NCBI RefSeq assembly: GCF_003628145.1
Contig: NZ_RBZV01000002.1
Location: forward strand, 248,001 to 312,000
DNA: 64,000 nt
Origin: Trinickia fusca
GTDB taxonomy: Bacteria; Pseudomonadota; Gammaproteobacteria; Burkholderiales; Burkholderiaceae
Direction: 5' to 3'
Part shown: positions 7,998-16,445 of the stretch, in pieces
How positions within the stretch are numbered: the first letter of the stretch is position 1
Layout of the letters: the number at the start of each line of letters is the position of its first letter
Program-made: the position numbers and the translations under genes
Notes under the pieces: generated by a model
Told to the model about the DNA's origin: nothing
The model's input: only the letters and a program-made list of their open reading frames with translations
The model's database searches: none

Positions 7998-8903
7998 GTG
8001 ACCCATTACGGCATGAGCGAAGCAGATATCGACCCATCCAACTTCATCATCTTCGGCGACGCCGATCTGTGCGCCGCAGCAGGCGCCCCACTCGACGAGG
8101 ATGCCCCGGGCGGGCAACGGCTCGCGGGTATCGCACACGAGCTGGCCAAAGCCGAAACGGCCGAAGCGCGCCAAGCGCTCATGCGCGCCGCGCTACGCTC
8201 AGCCGGGTTCGATTCGTTGTGCTATATGCGGATTTCGCGGATCGGAGAGGCCGTGAGCCGCGTCGCTTATTTCAACGCGTACTCGGTTGCGGGCTGGGCG
8301 CAGCGCTATCTGCGCGAACGCTTTTTCGACATCGACGCTCGGCTTGCCTTCTCGAGCCGCCATGAGTGGCCGATGCTATGGGACCTCTCCTCGCTCGCCG
8401 TGTCGCCGGCCGCCACGGCCGCGAGCGGTCTGTCCGGAGCCGCGGCCGCCTCGCGCGCGGAACGCTTCGTCGCGGCCGCGCGCGAAGCCGGCATGTCGAG
8501 TGGCGTCTCGTTCGGCCTTGCTGCACCTGGCGCGCTCGACATGTGCATCGCGATGTTTTCGAGCTCGCACGTATCGAAGGCCCACATGCCCGACATGGCG
8601 ATCGGTCACGCCTATGCATTGGCGGTCGGCCTGCACGAATTTCTGCTCGCACGTGCACCCCACATCCATCGCCAGGCACCGACCGCCCAGCTGAGCCCGA
8701 TCCAGCGTTCCATCCTCGAGCTCGTCACGCTCGGACTCAACGACAAGGACATCGCCGAGCGTCTCAACACGTCGCATCACAATGTCGATTACTACCTGCG
8801 GCAGTTGAAGAAGCTCTACCACGCGGCCAATCGTGTGCAGCTCGCCTACATCGCAGGACGCGCGCTCGGCGCGGCCCCGACGATGACCGGTGCAAGTTCG
8901 TAG
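7998..8903 (+). CDS. LuxR-type regulator with autoinducer-binding-like domain (between T3SS and Tad loci)
   Basis: This 301-residue protein closely resembles the one at 4329: GWAQRYLRERFFDID here against GWAQRYVDQRYFDID there, so they are probably paralogues. Pocket positions are W100, Y104, D113, A114 and W128; the usual Pro after the Asp is Ala. The C-terminal helix-turn-helix has GLNDKDIAERLNTS followed by NVDYYLRQLKK. I start at GTG 7998, with GGAG seven bases upstream; the ATG at 8013 has no such site. It stands alone, about 170 bases before flp, so it may control the Tad locus. Ligand unknown. Confidence 0.86.
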   Translation: MTHYGMSEADIDPSNFIIFGDADLCAAAGAPLDEDAPGGQRLAGIAHELAKAETAEARQALMRAALRSAGFDSLCYMRISRIGEAVSRVAYFNAYSVAGWAQRYLRERFFDIDARLAFSSRHEWPMLWDLSSLAVSPAATAASGLSGAAAASRAERFVAAAREAGMSSGVSFGLAAPGALDMCIAMFSSSHVSKAHMPDMAIGHAYALAVGLHEFLLARAPHIHRQAPTAQLSPIQRSILELVTLGLNDKDIAERLNTSHHNVDYYLRQLKKLYHAANRVQLAYIAGRALGAAPTMTGASS

Positions 8904-8907
8904 TCGT

Positions 8908-8938
8908 GTGCGTGTCTTCGCATCGCGAAGACACGCAC
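8908..8938 (+). terminator. Perfect 13-bp hairpin after the second LuxR-type gene
   Basis: GTGCGTGTCTTCG (8908-8920) and its perfect complement (8926-8938) are separated by a 5-base loop, four bases after the stop codon. No T-tract follows, so it may be a weak terminator or an mRNA-stabilising stem rather than a classical intrinsic terminator. Confidence 0.5.
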
Positions 8939-8955
8939 CCTACGTATCATCGGAT

Positions 8956-8984
8956 TTGAAGCCCCCTCCCGCACTGGCTATAGT
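8956..8984 (+). promoter_or_regulatory. Sigma-70-type promoter for the flp/tad operon
   Basis: TTGAAG (8956-8961) and TATAGT (8979-8984) are separated by exactly 17 bases, matching four and five of six consensus positions. The start site would be near 8991, giving an 80-base leader before flp. A dyad (CTGGCTAT at 8974-8981, ATAGCAAG at 8991-8998, 7 of 8 paired) overlaps the -10, where a regulator could act. Confidence 0.55.
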
Positions 8985-9020
8985 TTCCCCATAGCAAGGC
9001 CGCACAAAAAGCGCGCCGCA

Positions 9021-9056
9021 TAAGTATCAGAACATCAGTAATCCGAACCATACTTA
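9021..9056. promoter_or_regulatory. Dyad in the flp leader
   Basis: TAAGTAT at 9021-9027 and ATACTTA at 9050-9056 are perfect inverted repeats 22 bases apart, just upstream of the flp start. They could form a leader stem that limits or protects flp mRNA, or an operator. The role is unknown. Confidence 0.35.
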
Positions 9057-9072
9057 CGAAACGGGGTCATTC

Positions 9073-9273
9073 ATGCGTGCTCTTCTGCGTAGCATCCAAC
9101 GTGACGAACGCGGTGTCAGTGCAATGGAGTATGCCGTGCTTGCGGGCATCGTCGTCGTGGCGGTCGTCGCTGCCGGCTCGCTTCTCAACAACGGCACCAC
9201 GGGCCTGCCAGGTCTCTTCAAAAATCTTCTCACCACGATCAACAAAGCTGGCACCCCGCCCGCCGGCGCCTAA
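9073..9273 (+). CDS. flp: Flp type IVb major pilin
   Basis: This is a 66-residue prepilin, the main subunit of the Flp/Tad pilus. A short basic leader ends at G14, and the mature protein begins VSAMEYAVLAGIVVVAVVAA. It has the Glu at +5 and Tyr at +6 diagnostic of Flp pilins, and a short hydrophilic tail. Cleavage would be by the TadV peptidase encoded 73 bases downstream. It is the first gene of the locus and the only flp copy here. Confidence 0.95.
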   Translation: MRALLRSIQRDERGVSAMEYAVLAGIVVVAVVAAGSLLNNGTTGLPGLFKNLLTTINKAGTPPAGA

Positions 9274-9345
9274 GTCGCGTGAATCGTCGAAGCCGGTAGC
9301 GCACTAGACGGCGTTTCCGCGCGAACACGAGCACACCCTTTTGCC

Positions 9346-9819
9346 ATGCTTGACGCACCCGGCTATGCCGCGTGCGCCGTCCTTCTCGCGCTCTCGCTCA
9401 CGGACTTGCGCGCGCGGCGTTTGCCCAACCCGCTCGTAGCGGCGTTCGGCGTCCTTTACGCCGTGCATGCCTGGTCCGTCGCGACGCCGTGGACGGTGCT
9501 CGTCCAACACATCGCCACCGCCTTCGCCGGCTTTGCACTGGGCGCATGCCTCCACGCGGCCGGACGGCTCGGCGGCGGCGACGTCAAACTGGCCAGCGCG
9601 CTGCTGCTATGGGTCGGCGCACACGGCGCCATGCCGATGTTCGTGCTCGTGTCCCTCGCGGGGCTCGTCGTCGCGCTCGTCGGGCTGGCCGTCGACCGCT
9701 TCGTGCCCGCTCTGCCCTTCGCACGCCTATGGTCCGCACGGCGCGGCGTGCCGTACGGCGTCGCGCTTGCGATCGGCGGCTGGTGCGCCCTGTTGCCGCG
9801 GACCTGGCTTCCCGGATAA
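9346..9819 (+). CDS. tadV: TadV/CpaA prepilin peptidase
   Basis: This 157-residue polytopic membrane aspartyl protease (family A24) lacks the N-terminal methyltransferase domain, as is usual for TadV. The two catalytic aspartates are D20 (SLTDLRARRLPN) and D79 (GGGDVKL). It should process Flp and the TadE/TadF pseudopilins. It lies between flp and rcpC on the same strand. Confidence 0.93.
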   Translation: MLDAPGYAACAVLLALSLTDLRARRLPNPLVAAFGVLYAVHAWSVATPWTVLVQHIATAFAGFALGACLHAAGRLGGGDVKLASALLLWVGAHGAMPMFVLVSLAGLVVALVGLAVDRFVPALPFARLWSARRGVPYGVALAIGGWCALLPRTWLPG

Positions 9820-9846
9820 ATCGTTCATCGCTTTGCGAGTCTAGTC

Positions 9847-10863
9847 ATGTCGAGCACCGTGAAATTCGCATTGCTCGTGGCGCTCGCGGTCATCTCCGCG
9901 CTCGTGCTGCGTGCGCTGTACATCGCCGCGCAAGCTCAGCCCGCCGAGGTCTCCCCCACGCATCAACGCGTGCGCGTTGCCGCGGCGGACCTGCCCCCGG
10001 GTCTGCTGCTGCGCGACAGCGACCTCGCGTGGAAGGAGCTGCCGCGCAGCCAAACGCCGCCGCAAGCCGTGCGTCAGGGCGATACGACGACGCCCGACGT
10101 CGTCGGCGCCGCGATGCTGCACGCTGTCGCGGGCGGCATGCCCGTGACGTCCAAGGACGTCGTGTTTCCTAATGCGCCAGGCTTTCTCGCCGCAGCGCTC
10201 AAGCCCGATATGCGCGCCATCTCGGTCGCGATCGACGATGTATCGGGCAATGCCGGCCTCATCCAGCCGGGCGACTACGTCGATCTGATCCTCACGCAGA
10301 ATCTTGCCGGCAAAACGGAGTCACCCCGGCTGTCGGTGTCGAGCGAGACGGTCGTCAATCATGCGCGCGTGCTCGCGGTCGGCTCGGAATTCACGCGACC
10401 GAAAGGCGACAACACGCAAGGCAGTGCCAATGCCCGCACCGTGACGCTCGAAGTGACGCCGCGCACCGCCGAAGTCGTCGCGATCTCGGCGCGGCTCGGC
10501 ACGCTCTCGCTCGCGCTGCGCAGCTTCGCCACGCTCGTGCGCAATCCGTCCGATGAACACGCGGCCAGCGAAACCGCCGAAACCGCTCCCCCCGTATGGG
10601 CCGGCGACGTCTCGCGCGCCGTGCGTGCGCTGCCCACCGCCCCCGATGCGAACAGCTTGGCCGCGCGGGCCAACGCGGCGCCGGCCGTGCTCGTCTATCG
10701 CGGCTCGAACAAAGGCGATGCCGAGACGACAGCGTTGGCCACACCTGCCCAAACCGCAGCCGTCCCCCCCTCGGTGCCGCCGCTGCGGCTCGATACGCCT
10801 CCCGGCGAAGGCATGCCGCCCGTCGCGCAGCACAGCGCCCACACCGCCGGAGATACGCAATGA
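9847..10863 (+). CDS. cpaB: Flp pilus assembly protein RcpC/CpaB
   Basis: This 338-residue periplasmic protein is anchored by one N-terminal helix (about residues 5-28). An SAF domain follows at about 40-105 (VRVAAADLPPGLLLRDSDL), then the RcpC/CpaB domain with AISVAIDDVSGNAGLIQPGDY and DLILTQN. The last 70 residues are Ala/Pro-rich low complexity. RcpC proteins work with the secretin and modify or stabilise the pilus. Its stop overlaps the rcpA start (ATGA). Confidence 0.92.
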   Translation: MSSTVKFALLVALAVISALVLRALYIAAQAQPAEVSPTHQRVRVAAADLPPGLLLRDSDLAWKELPRSQTPPQAVRQGDTTTPDVVGAAMLHAVAGGMPVTSKDVVFPNAPGFLAAALKPDMRAISVAIDDVSGNAGLIQPGDYVDLILTQNLAGKTESPRLSVSSETVVNHARVLAVGSEFTRPKGDNTQGSANARTVTLEVTPRTAEVVAISARLGTLSLALRSFATLVRNPSDEHAASETAETAPPVWAGDVSRAVRALPTAPDANSLAARANAAPAVLVYRGSNKGDAETTALATPAQTAAVPPSVPPLRLDTPPGEGMPPVAQHSAHTAGDTQ

Positions 10864-12305
10864 GTGCGGCTATGTTCGCAACCTTTGATCAAGCATCAAC
10901 GCTTGCAGGCTTGCTCGCCGCTCGCCTGCGGGGGAAGGCGAACGCATCGTTTCGTCGATCCGTTCGTCTAGTCATATCGACGTTCGCGACCGTGGCTTTC
11001 GCCTGCCACGCCTTGCCTGCTTGCGCCGCCGATACGCTGACGATCACCGCTGGCTCCGGCGAGGTCGTGCAGTTGCCGGAGCCGGCCGTTGCCGTGTTCG
11101 TGGCCGACCCTGACGTCGCCGACATTCACGTGCCGACGCCGGGCGCGATCTTTCTGGTCGGGAAGAAGGAAGGTCACACGACACTGTTTGCGCTCGGCCG
11201 CGACAACCGCCAAATCCTGCGCCGCGCCGTGTATGTGCAGCGCGACCTCAGCGGGCTCGAAGCGCTGCTGCACGAGCGTTTCCCGCACCTGAAGCTCACG
11301 CTCGAATCAGCGCCTGGCTCGCTGATGGTGTCGGGCACCGTCAATGCGGCCGCCGACATCGATGCGATTACGCGCACGCTGACGCCCGCGCTCGGCGACA
11401 AGGAAACGCTGATCAACCACCTGACGCTTGCGCAACCGACACAGGTGTACCTGCGCGTCCGGATCGTCGAAGTCGACCGCAATGCCACGCAGCAGCTCGG
11501 CGTGAACTGGAGCGCTGTCGGCAGCATCGGCAATTTCGTCGTCGGCCTGATGAGCGGCCGCACGATTCAGGACGTGACCACGGGCGTCTACCAGTTGCCG
11601 CAGTCGAGCGCAGTCGGTGTGCTGGGTGGCTTCAAGACGGCCCATTCCAGCGTGCAAAATGTGATCGACGCGCTCGATCAGGACGGGCTGCTCACGATCC
11701 TGGCCGAGCCGAACCTGACGGTGCTCTCGGGTCAAACAGCGAGCTTTCTGGCCGGCGGTGAATTCCCGATTCCGGTCGCCCAGCAGCAAAACACGATGAG
11801 CATCGAGTTCAAGCCGTTCGGCGTGTCGCTTGCGTTCACGCCGACCGTGCTGGCCGATACGCGCATCAGCCTGAAGGTCCGCCCCGAAGTCAGCGAGATC
11901 GATCCGTCGACGAGCGTGACGACCAGTTCGATCACCGTGCCGGGTCTGTCCGTGCGGCGCGTGGAGACCACCGTCGAGCTCGCGAGCGGGCAAAGCTTCG
12001 CGATCGGCGGACTGCTGCAAAACGATACGCGCGACATCATTTCGCAGCTGCCCGGCCTCGGCAAGCTGCCCGTGCTCGGGCGTCTGTTCTCGTCGAAGAA
12101 CTACCAGAACAACAAGACCGAGCTCGTCGTCATCGTGACGCCCTACCTCGTGCATCCGGCCGGCGCCGCACAAATGGCGACGCCGCTCGAAAGCGTGATG
12201 ACGCCGGGCTCCGACGTCGAGCTGATCCTGCAACGCAAGACCAGCCTCGATCCGCTCGACGGCGCGACGCCACGGCTCGTCGGCGGCGCCGGATTCGTGT
12301 ACTGA
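10860..12305 (+). CDS. cpaC: Flp pilus outer-membrane secretin RcpA/CpaC
   Basis: This is the 481-residue secretin of the Tad system. A long signal sequence (hydrophobic at about 36-55, predicted cleavage after ACAA) is followed by a BON/pilus-assembly N-domain (VVQLPEPAVAVFVADPDVADIHV). The secretin domain has VLAEPNLTVLSGQ, FLAGGEFPIPV, GGLLQNDTRD and LPGLGKLPVLGRLFSS. I start at the ATG at 10860, which overlaps the cpaB stop and has GGAG seven bases upstream. Confidence 0.95.
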   Translation: MSAAMFATFDQASTLAGLLAARLRGKANASFRRSVRLVISTFATVAFACHALPACAADTLTITAGSGEVVQLPEPAVAVFVADPDVADIHVPTPGAIFLVGKKEGHTTLFALGRDNRQILRRAVYVQRDLSGLEALLHERFPHLKLTLESAPGSLMVSGTVNAAADIDAITRTLTPALGDKETLINHLTLAQPTQVYLRVRIVEVDRNATQQLGVNWSAVGSIGNFVVGLMSGRTIQDVTTGVYQLPQSSAVGVLGGFKTAHSSVQNVIDALDQDGLLTILAEPNLTVLSGQTASFLAGGEFPIPVAQQQNTMSIEFKPFGVSLAFTPTVLADTRISLKVRPEVSEIDPSTSVTTSSITVPGLSVRRVETTVELASGQSFAIGGLLQNDTRDIISQLPGLGKLPVLGRLFSSKNYQNNKTELVVIVTPYLVHPAGAAQMATPLESVMTPGSDVELILQRKTSLDPLDGATPRLVGGAGFVY

Positions 12306-12347
12306 GGCCACCCGACCGACAACCGAAGACCGAAGAAGGCTCAAGTC

Positions 12348-12731
12348 ATGCGCTCGAACCACCCCCTGCTCATCACGCTCTTCGCCATGCTGTTAGTTGT
12401 ACTAAGCGGCTGCATGTCGACGCCGCCGACGCTCGGCATGCCCGGTGTCCCGGCCGTGCGTCTCGAGAACGGCCGCGCGCTGCCGCCCGACTGCGCGGCA
12501 TTGAGGACGTCGAGCGACTTCCTCGATGCAGGCGAGCGGCGGCCCACGATGGCGTTCGGCTGCGCGACGTACACGAACCTCGCGGCGATGCTGGCCCGGC
12601 CTGCGGACCTGACCGACCCACTTCCGTTCGACGGCAGCGAACCGACGCTGGCCGCCAATGCCGTGCGCCGCTACGAAGCCGAGAAGCTGGCTCCGCTGCC
12701 CGCGACCAATACCTCGAACGTGAACAAGTGA
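12348..12731 (+). CDS. CpaD-like Tad-locus lipoprotein
   Basis: This 127-residue protein has a lipoprotein signal (MLLVVLSGC, lipidated Cys about 22). The conserved FGCATYTNLAAMLARPADL resembles the C-terminal part of CpaD pilus-biogenesis proteins. It is much shorter than alpha-proteobacterial CpaD (about 200 residues or more). Its position between secretin and tadZ matches cpaD/rcpB. It probably assists the secretin in the outer membrane. Its last bases overlap the next gene. Confidence 0.78.
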   Translation: MRSNHPLLITLFAMLLVVLSGCMSTPPTLGMPGVPAVRLENGRALPPDCAALRTSSDFLDAGERRPTMAFGCATYTNLAAMLARPADLTDPLPFDGSEPTLAANAVRRYEAEKLAPLPATNTSNVNK

Positions 12732-13954
12732 GCACCATGAATTCCTTGCTCAACCTCACCTCGCCGCCGCGCAAGCACGCGCTGGTCGCCAATTTCGTCG
12801 CCTTCGTCGCCGACGCGCCGAGCGAGCACGTCATCGCGCGCTTCGCCGACGAGCACAACGTCGCCCATCCGTTCGTCACGACAGGCGGGATCGACGACGC
12901 GATTGCCCATCTGACGAAGATGGCTCGCTCGCCGTCGCATCTGATCGTCGACATCTCCGGCGCGGCGATGCCGCTGTCGGAACTCGATCGGCTCGCGGCC
13001 GTCTGCGAGCCGTCGGTGTCGGTCATCGTGGTGGGCGAGCGCAACGATGTGGGCCTGTACCGCAGCCTGCTCGAGCTCGGCGTGCACGACTATCTCGTCA
13101 AGCCGCTGACGCCCGAGCTGCTGCGCCGTGCGATCGGCGCGAATCGCGATGCGCCGCCCGTGCGTCAGCCGCGCACCGGCAAGGTGATCGGCTTTGCGGG
13201 CACGCGCGGCGGCGTCGGCGTGACGACCATTGCGACGAGCCTCGCCCATCATCTGGCCACCGTCGCCCATCGCCGCATTGCGCTAGTCGATCTCAATCTG
13301 CATGGCGGCACGATGAACACGCGGCTCGGCCTCAAGAGCAACAACGGGCTCGTCGACCTGCTGCGCGACACCGACCGGCTCGACCCGAAGCTCGTCGAGC
13401 GCTCGCTCGTCGTGCACGGTTCGCGCCTGTTCGTATTGTCGGCCGAGCTGCCTTACGGCGAATCGCTCCAGCCGCAGGAGGGTTCGCTGGCGGGCCTGCT
13501 CGGGCGCCTGAAACCGCACTTTCATTACGTCGTGCTCGACATCCCGGGCCAGGGCCATCCGCTCGCCGCTGCCGCGCTCGGCGAATCGCAGTTGCTTTAT
13601 CTGGTCGCCGACGCGTCGATCCATTCGGCGCGCGAAGTCATGCGGCTCGCACGCTGCACCGACGGGCTCGCCCGCCCGCCCTCGCTGTCCGTCCTGCTGA
13701 ACGCACCGACGCCGGCCGATGGCGCTCGCTTGAAGCCCGACGACTTTACGTCGGCGATCGGCCGCCGGGTGCTCGTCGACATGCCGTTCGACGGCGCGCT
13801 GCCGGTTCGCGCCGAGAACCTCGGCGAACCGATCGCGCTGCCGAAGTCGCGCTTTGCCGAGGCGATCGGCACATTGGCAAACAGCCTCAGCGGCCATGCA
13901 CCGCCCGCCGTCCCCCGCTGGCACGAAAAGCTGTTGCGTCGAAGGAGCCGCTGA
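12728..13954 (+). CDS. tadZ: Pilus-localising ATPase-like protein TadZ/CpaE
   Basis: This 408-residue protein has an atypical receiver-like domain (about 1-140, with LVKPLTPELL) followed by a ParA/MinD-type domain. The P-loop is deviant (GTRGGVGVTT, about 158-167), as in other TadZ/CpaE proteins, and VALVDLNLHGG-type Walker sequence follows. TadZ marks the pole or site of pilus assembly. The GTG at 12728 overlaps the previous stop (GTGA); an ATG at 12737 is an equally reasonable start. It overlaps tadA. Confidence 0.92.
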   Translation: MSTMNSLLNLTSPPRKHALVANFVAFVADAPSEHVIARFADEHNVAHPFVTTGGIDDAIAHLTKMARSPSHLIVDISGAAMPLSELDRLAAVCEPSVSVIVVGERNDVGLYRSLLELGVHDYLVKPLTPELLRRAIGANRDAPPVRQPRTGKVIGFAGTRGGVGVTTIATSLAHHLATVAHRRIALVDLNLHGGTMNTRLGLKSNNGLVDLLRDTDRLDPKLVERSLVVHGSRLFVLSAELPYGESLQPQEGSLAGLLGRLKPHFHYVVLDIPGQGHPLAAAALGESQLLYLVADASIHSAREVMRLARCTDGLARPPSLSVLLNAPTPADGARLKPDDFTSAIGRRVLVDMPFDGALPVRAENLGEPIALPKSRFAEAIGTLANSLSGHAPPAVPRWHEKLLRRRSR

Positions 13955-15474
13955 TGTTCGGTCAGAAAAATCGCTTTGCGCGCATCGAGTCGGCCCGTAG
14001 CCTGGCCGCTCCCGAGCACGCCCCGCACCCGTCCGTGGCCGTGCTCGAAGCCGCGCCCCCCGGCCCGCGCGACTCGAACGCCTCAAACGACTCAAACGAC
14101 TCAAACGACGCGCTGCCGACGAGCGTCGAATTACCCGACTCCGTGAGCCGCATGCCGCCTGAACCGGCGCTACCGTCCTCGCCCGCTGCGCCGAAGGCCG
14201 CACGCACCGAGACGCTGATCCGCTCCGACGGCTACCGGCTCATTCGTTCGCGCGTGCTGTCGTCGATGAACGTATCGGCCGCCGTCATGCAGACGCGCGA
14301 ACAGGCGCAGCTCGAAATCGCCCGCATCGTGGCCAGCATCATCGAAGCCGAACGGCTCAAGATGACGATGATCGAGCAGTCGCAAATCATCGACGAGATG
14401 CTCAACGACATGTTCGGCGTGGGGCCCATCGAGCCGCTGCTCGCGGACGATACCGTCACCGACATCCTCGTGAACGGTGCCGATCAGGTCTACGTCGAAC
14501 GGCATGGCAAGCTCGAGTTGACGCCGTTGAAGTTCCGCGACAACGCGCACGTCATCAACGTCGCCCAGCGCATCGCCGCTTCGGTCGGTCGCCGTGTCGA
14601 CGAGAGCAGTCCGATGGTCGATGCGCGCCTGCCCGACGGCAGCCGCGTCAACGTCGTGCTGCCACCGCTCGCGCTCAAGGGTGCCTGCATCGCGATCCGT
14701 AAGTTCGCCAAGCGCGACATCACGCTCGCGCGCATGGTCGCGAACGGCAGTCTGTCGCGGCAGATGGCGCGCACGCTCGAGATCGGTGCCGCATGCCGGC
14801 TCAACATCGTCATATCGGGCGGCACCGGCTCGGGCAAGACGACGCTGCTCAATGCGATGTCGCACTTCATCGAAGCGCGTGAGCGCATCGTCACGATCGA
14901 AGATGCCGCCGAGCTGCAACTACAGCAGCCGCACGTGGTGAGCCTCGAAACGCGCCCGGAAAACGCGGAAGGCGCGGGCGCCGTCTCGCAGCGCGACCTC
15001 GTCCGCAACGCGTTGCGGATGCGTCCCGATCGCATCATCCTCGGCGAGACGCGCGGCTCCGAAGCGTTCGACGTGCTACAGGCGATGAACACGGGCCACG
15101 ACGGCTCGATGACGACGATCCACGCGAACACGCCGCGCGATGCGATCACACGGCTCGAGAGCATGGTCATCATGGCCAACGGCAACCTGCCGCTGATTTC
15201 GATCCGCCGCCAGATCGCCAGCGCCGTGCAGCTGATCGTGCAGACCGAGCGCATGCGTGACGGCGTACGGCGCGTCACGCACATCACCGAGATCGTCGGC
15301 CTCGAAGGCGACGTGATCCTCACACAAGACTTGTTCACGTTCCGCTACGACGACGGCATCACGCACGAGGACGTCCGCGGTCGTTTCGAATGCTCGTCGC
15401 TGCGCCCCGAGTTCGCGACGCGCGCCTCGCACTTCGGGCTCGAAGACAGTCTCTTGAAGGCGATCCACGCATGA
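13954..15474 (+). CDS. tadA: Tad secretion ATPase TadA/CpaF
   Basis: This is the 506-residue type II/IV secretion ATPase that powers Flp pilus assembly. A Pro/Ser/Asn-rich N-terminal stretch (about 20-85) contains a 9-bp DNA repeat. The ATPase core follows, with ITDILVNGADQVYVERHGKL-type sequence, Walker A GGTGSGKTT (289-297), RMRPDRIILGETRG and the His box TTIHANTPRDAI. AAGGAG lies six bases before the ATG, which overlaps the tadZ stop. It is coupled to tadB by ATGA. Confidence 0.97.
   Translation: MFGQKNRFARIESARSLAAPEHAPHPSVAVLEAAPPGPRDSNASNDSNDSNDALPTSVELPDSVSRMPPEPALPSSPAAPKAARTETLIRSDGYRLIRSRVLSSMNVSAAVMQTREQAQLEIARIVASIIEAERLKMTMIEQSQIIDEMLNDMFGVGPIEPLLADDTVTDILVNGADQVYVERHGKLELTPLKFRDNAHVINVAQRIAASVGRRVDESSPMVDARLPDGSRVNVVLPPLALKGACIAIRKFAKRDITLARMVANGSLSRQMARTLEIGAACRLNIVISGGTGSGKTTLLNAMSHFIEARERIVTIEDAAELQLQQPHVVSLETRPENAEGAGAVSQRDLVRNALRMRPDRIILGETRGSEAFDVLQAMNTGHDGSMTTIHANTPRDAITRLESMVIMANGNLPLISIRRQIASAVQLIVQTERMRDGVRRVTHITEIVGLEGDVILTQDLFTFRYDDGITHEDVRGRFECSSLRPEFATRASHFGLEDSLLKAIHA
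14082..14108 (+). repeat. Three tandem 9-bp units inside tadA
   Basis: CTCAAACGA occurs three times in a row, preceded by one diverged unit, and encodes an Asn-Asp-Ser repeat in the disordered N-terminus of TadA. Copy-number changes would stay in frame and only alter linker length. Confidence 0.8.
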
Positions 15475-16445
15475 CCCGCGCCAACGTGTTCGGCGTCGCC
15501 ATCTTCATGACCGTGCTGATCGGCGGGTTCTTGATCGAGACCATCGCGCAATGGCGACGCACGCGACCCGCCGCGCTGATGCGCGCGCGACTCGCCACGC
15601 TCGAGGCGGGCGCGGCTTCGCTCGAACCAGCGCCTTCGGCGGAAGGCGCCGCGCTGTTTCGCGAGCGCAGGCGCACGGTGCGTCTGTGGGGCCGGCTCGA
15701 CGAACGGATCACGCGCTTCGAAGTCGTGGGCGGTAAGCGCGGCGTGCAGGCCGCCATCGCGCTTGCCGTCGTCATGGCGATGGCTGCGCTGTTCGTCGGC
15801 TGTATCGACGTGGTGCCGTCCTGGGTCGCCGCCCTGCTGTTCGTCGCCCTGCCGCTCGCCTCGCTCGTGGCGACATTCCGCATGATGGCCGGGCGCTTGC
15901 GCATGCGCATGCTGAATGCGTTTCCCGATGCCCTCGACCTCATGGTGCGTGCGGTTCGCACGGGCGTGCCCGTCATGCGCGCACTCGAGATCGTCGCCGA
16001 CGAATGCGCGCAGCCCGTCGCCGGCGAATTCCGCCTGATCGCCGACGCCCTGCAACTGGGCATCGAGCTCGAAACCGTGCTCACGAGCGCGATGCAGCGC
16101 CTGCGCATCCCCGAGTTTTCGTTCTTCTGCGTGGCGCTGCTGCTCCAGCGCGAGACGGGCGGCCCGCTCGGCGAAACGCTCGAGGGCTTGTCCGACATCA
16201 TTCGCGCGCGCAAGGAAGTGCGGCAGAAGACGCGCGCGCTGACAGCCGAGAGCCGGCTCGCGAGCCGCATCATCGCGTGCGTGCCGCTGGTCATCTTCGG
16301 CGCGCTTTACTTGATCGACCGAGACTACGTGGGCGTTCTGCTCGATTCATCGGCGGGCCATCTGATCCTGATCGCCGCGGCCTCGCTGCTCACGACGGGC
16401 CTCGTCGTCATTCAACGCATCGCGCAACTGGACACACCGAGATGA
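15471..16445 (+). CDS. tadB: Tad inner-membrane platform protein TadB
   Basis: This 324-residue protein of the GspF/T2SSF platform family is one of the paired inner-membrane proteins that work with TadA. An N-terminal helix, two central helices (about 90-135), a cytoplasmic T2SSF domain (FPDALDLMVRAVRTGVPVMRA, LLLQRETGGPLGETL) and C-terminal helices are visible. I start at the ATG at 15471, overlapping the tadA stop. It ends ATGA-coupled to tadC. Confidence 0.95.
   Translation: MTRANVFGVAIFMTVLIGGFLIETIAQWRRTRPAALMRARLATLEAGAASLEPAPSAEGAALFRERRRTVRLWGRLDERITRFEVVGGKRGVQAAIALAVVMAMAALFVGCIDVVPSWVAALLFVALPLASLVATFRMMAGRLRMRMLNAFPDALDLMVRAVRTGVPVMRALEIVADECAQPVAGEFRLIADALQLGIELETVLTSAMQRLRIPEFSFFCVALLLQRETGGPLGETLEGLSDIIRARKEVRQKTRALTAESRLASRIIACVPLVIFGALYLIDRDYVGVLLDSSAGHLILIAAASLLTTGLVVIQRIAQLDTPR

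Noticed and set aside
8897-8903. TTCGTAG at the end of the LuxR-type gene as another operator
   Set aside because: It includes the stop codon and is a single half-site; chance occurrence is likely.
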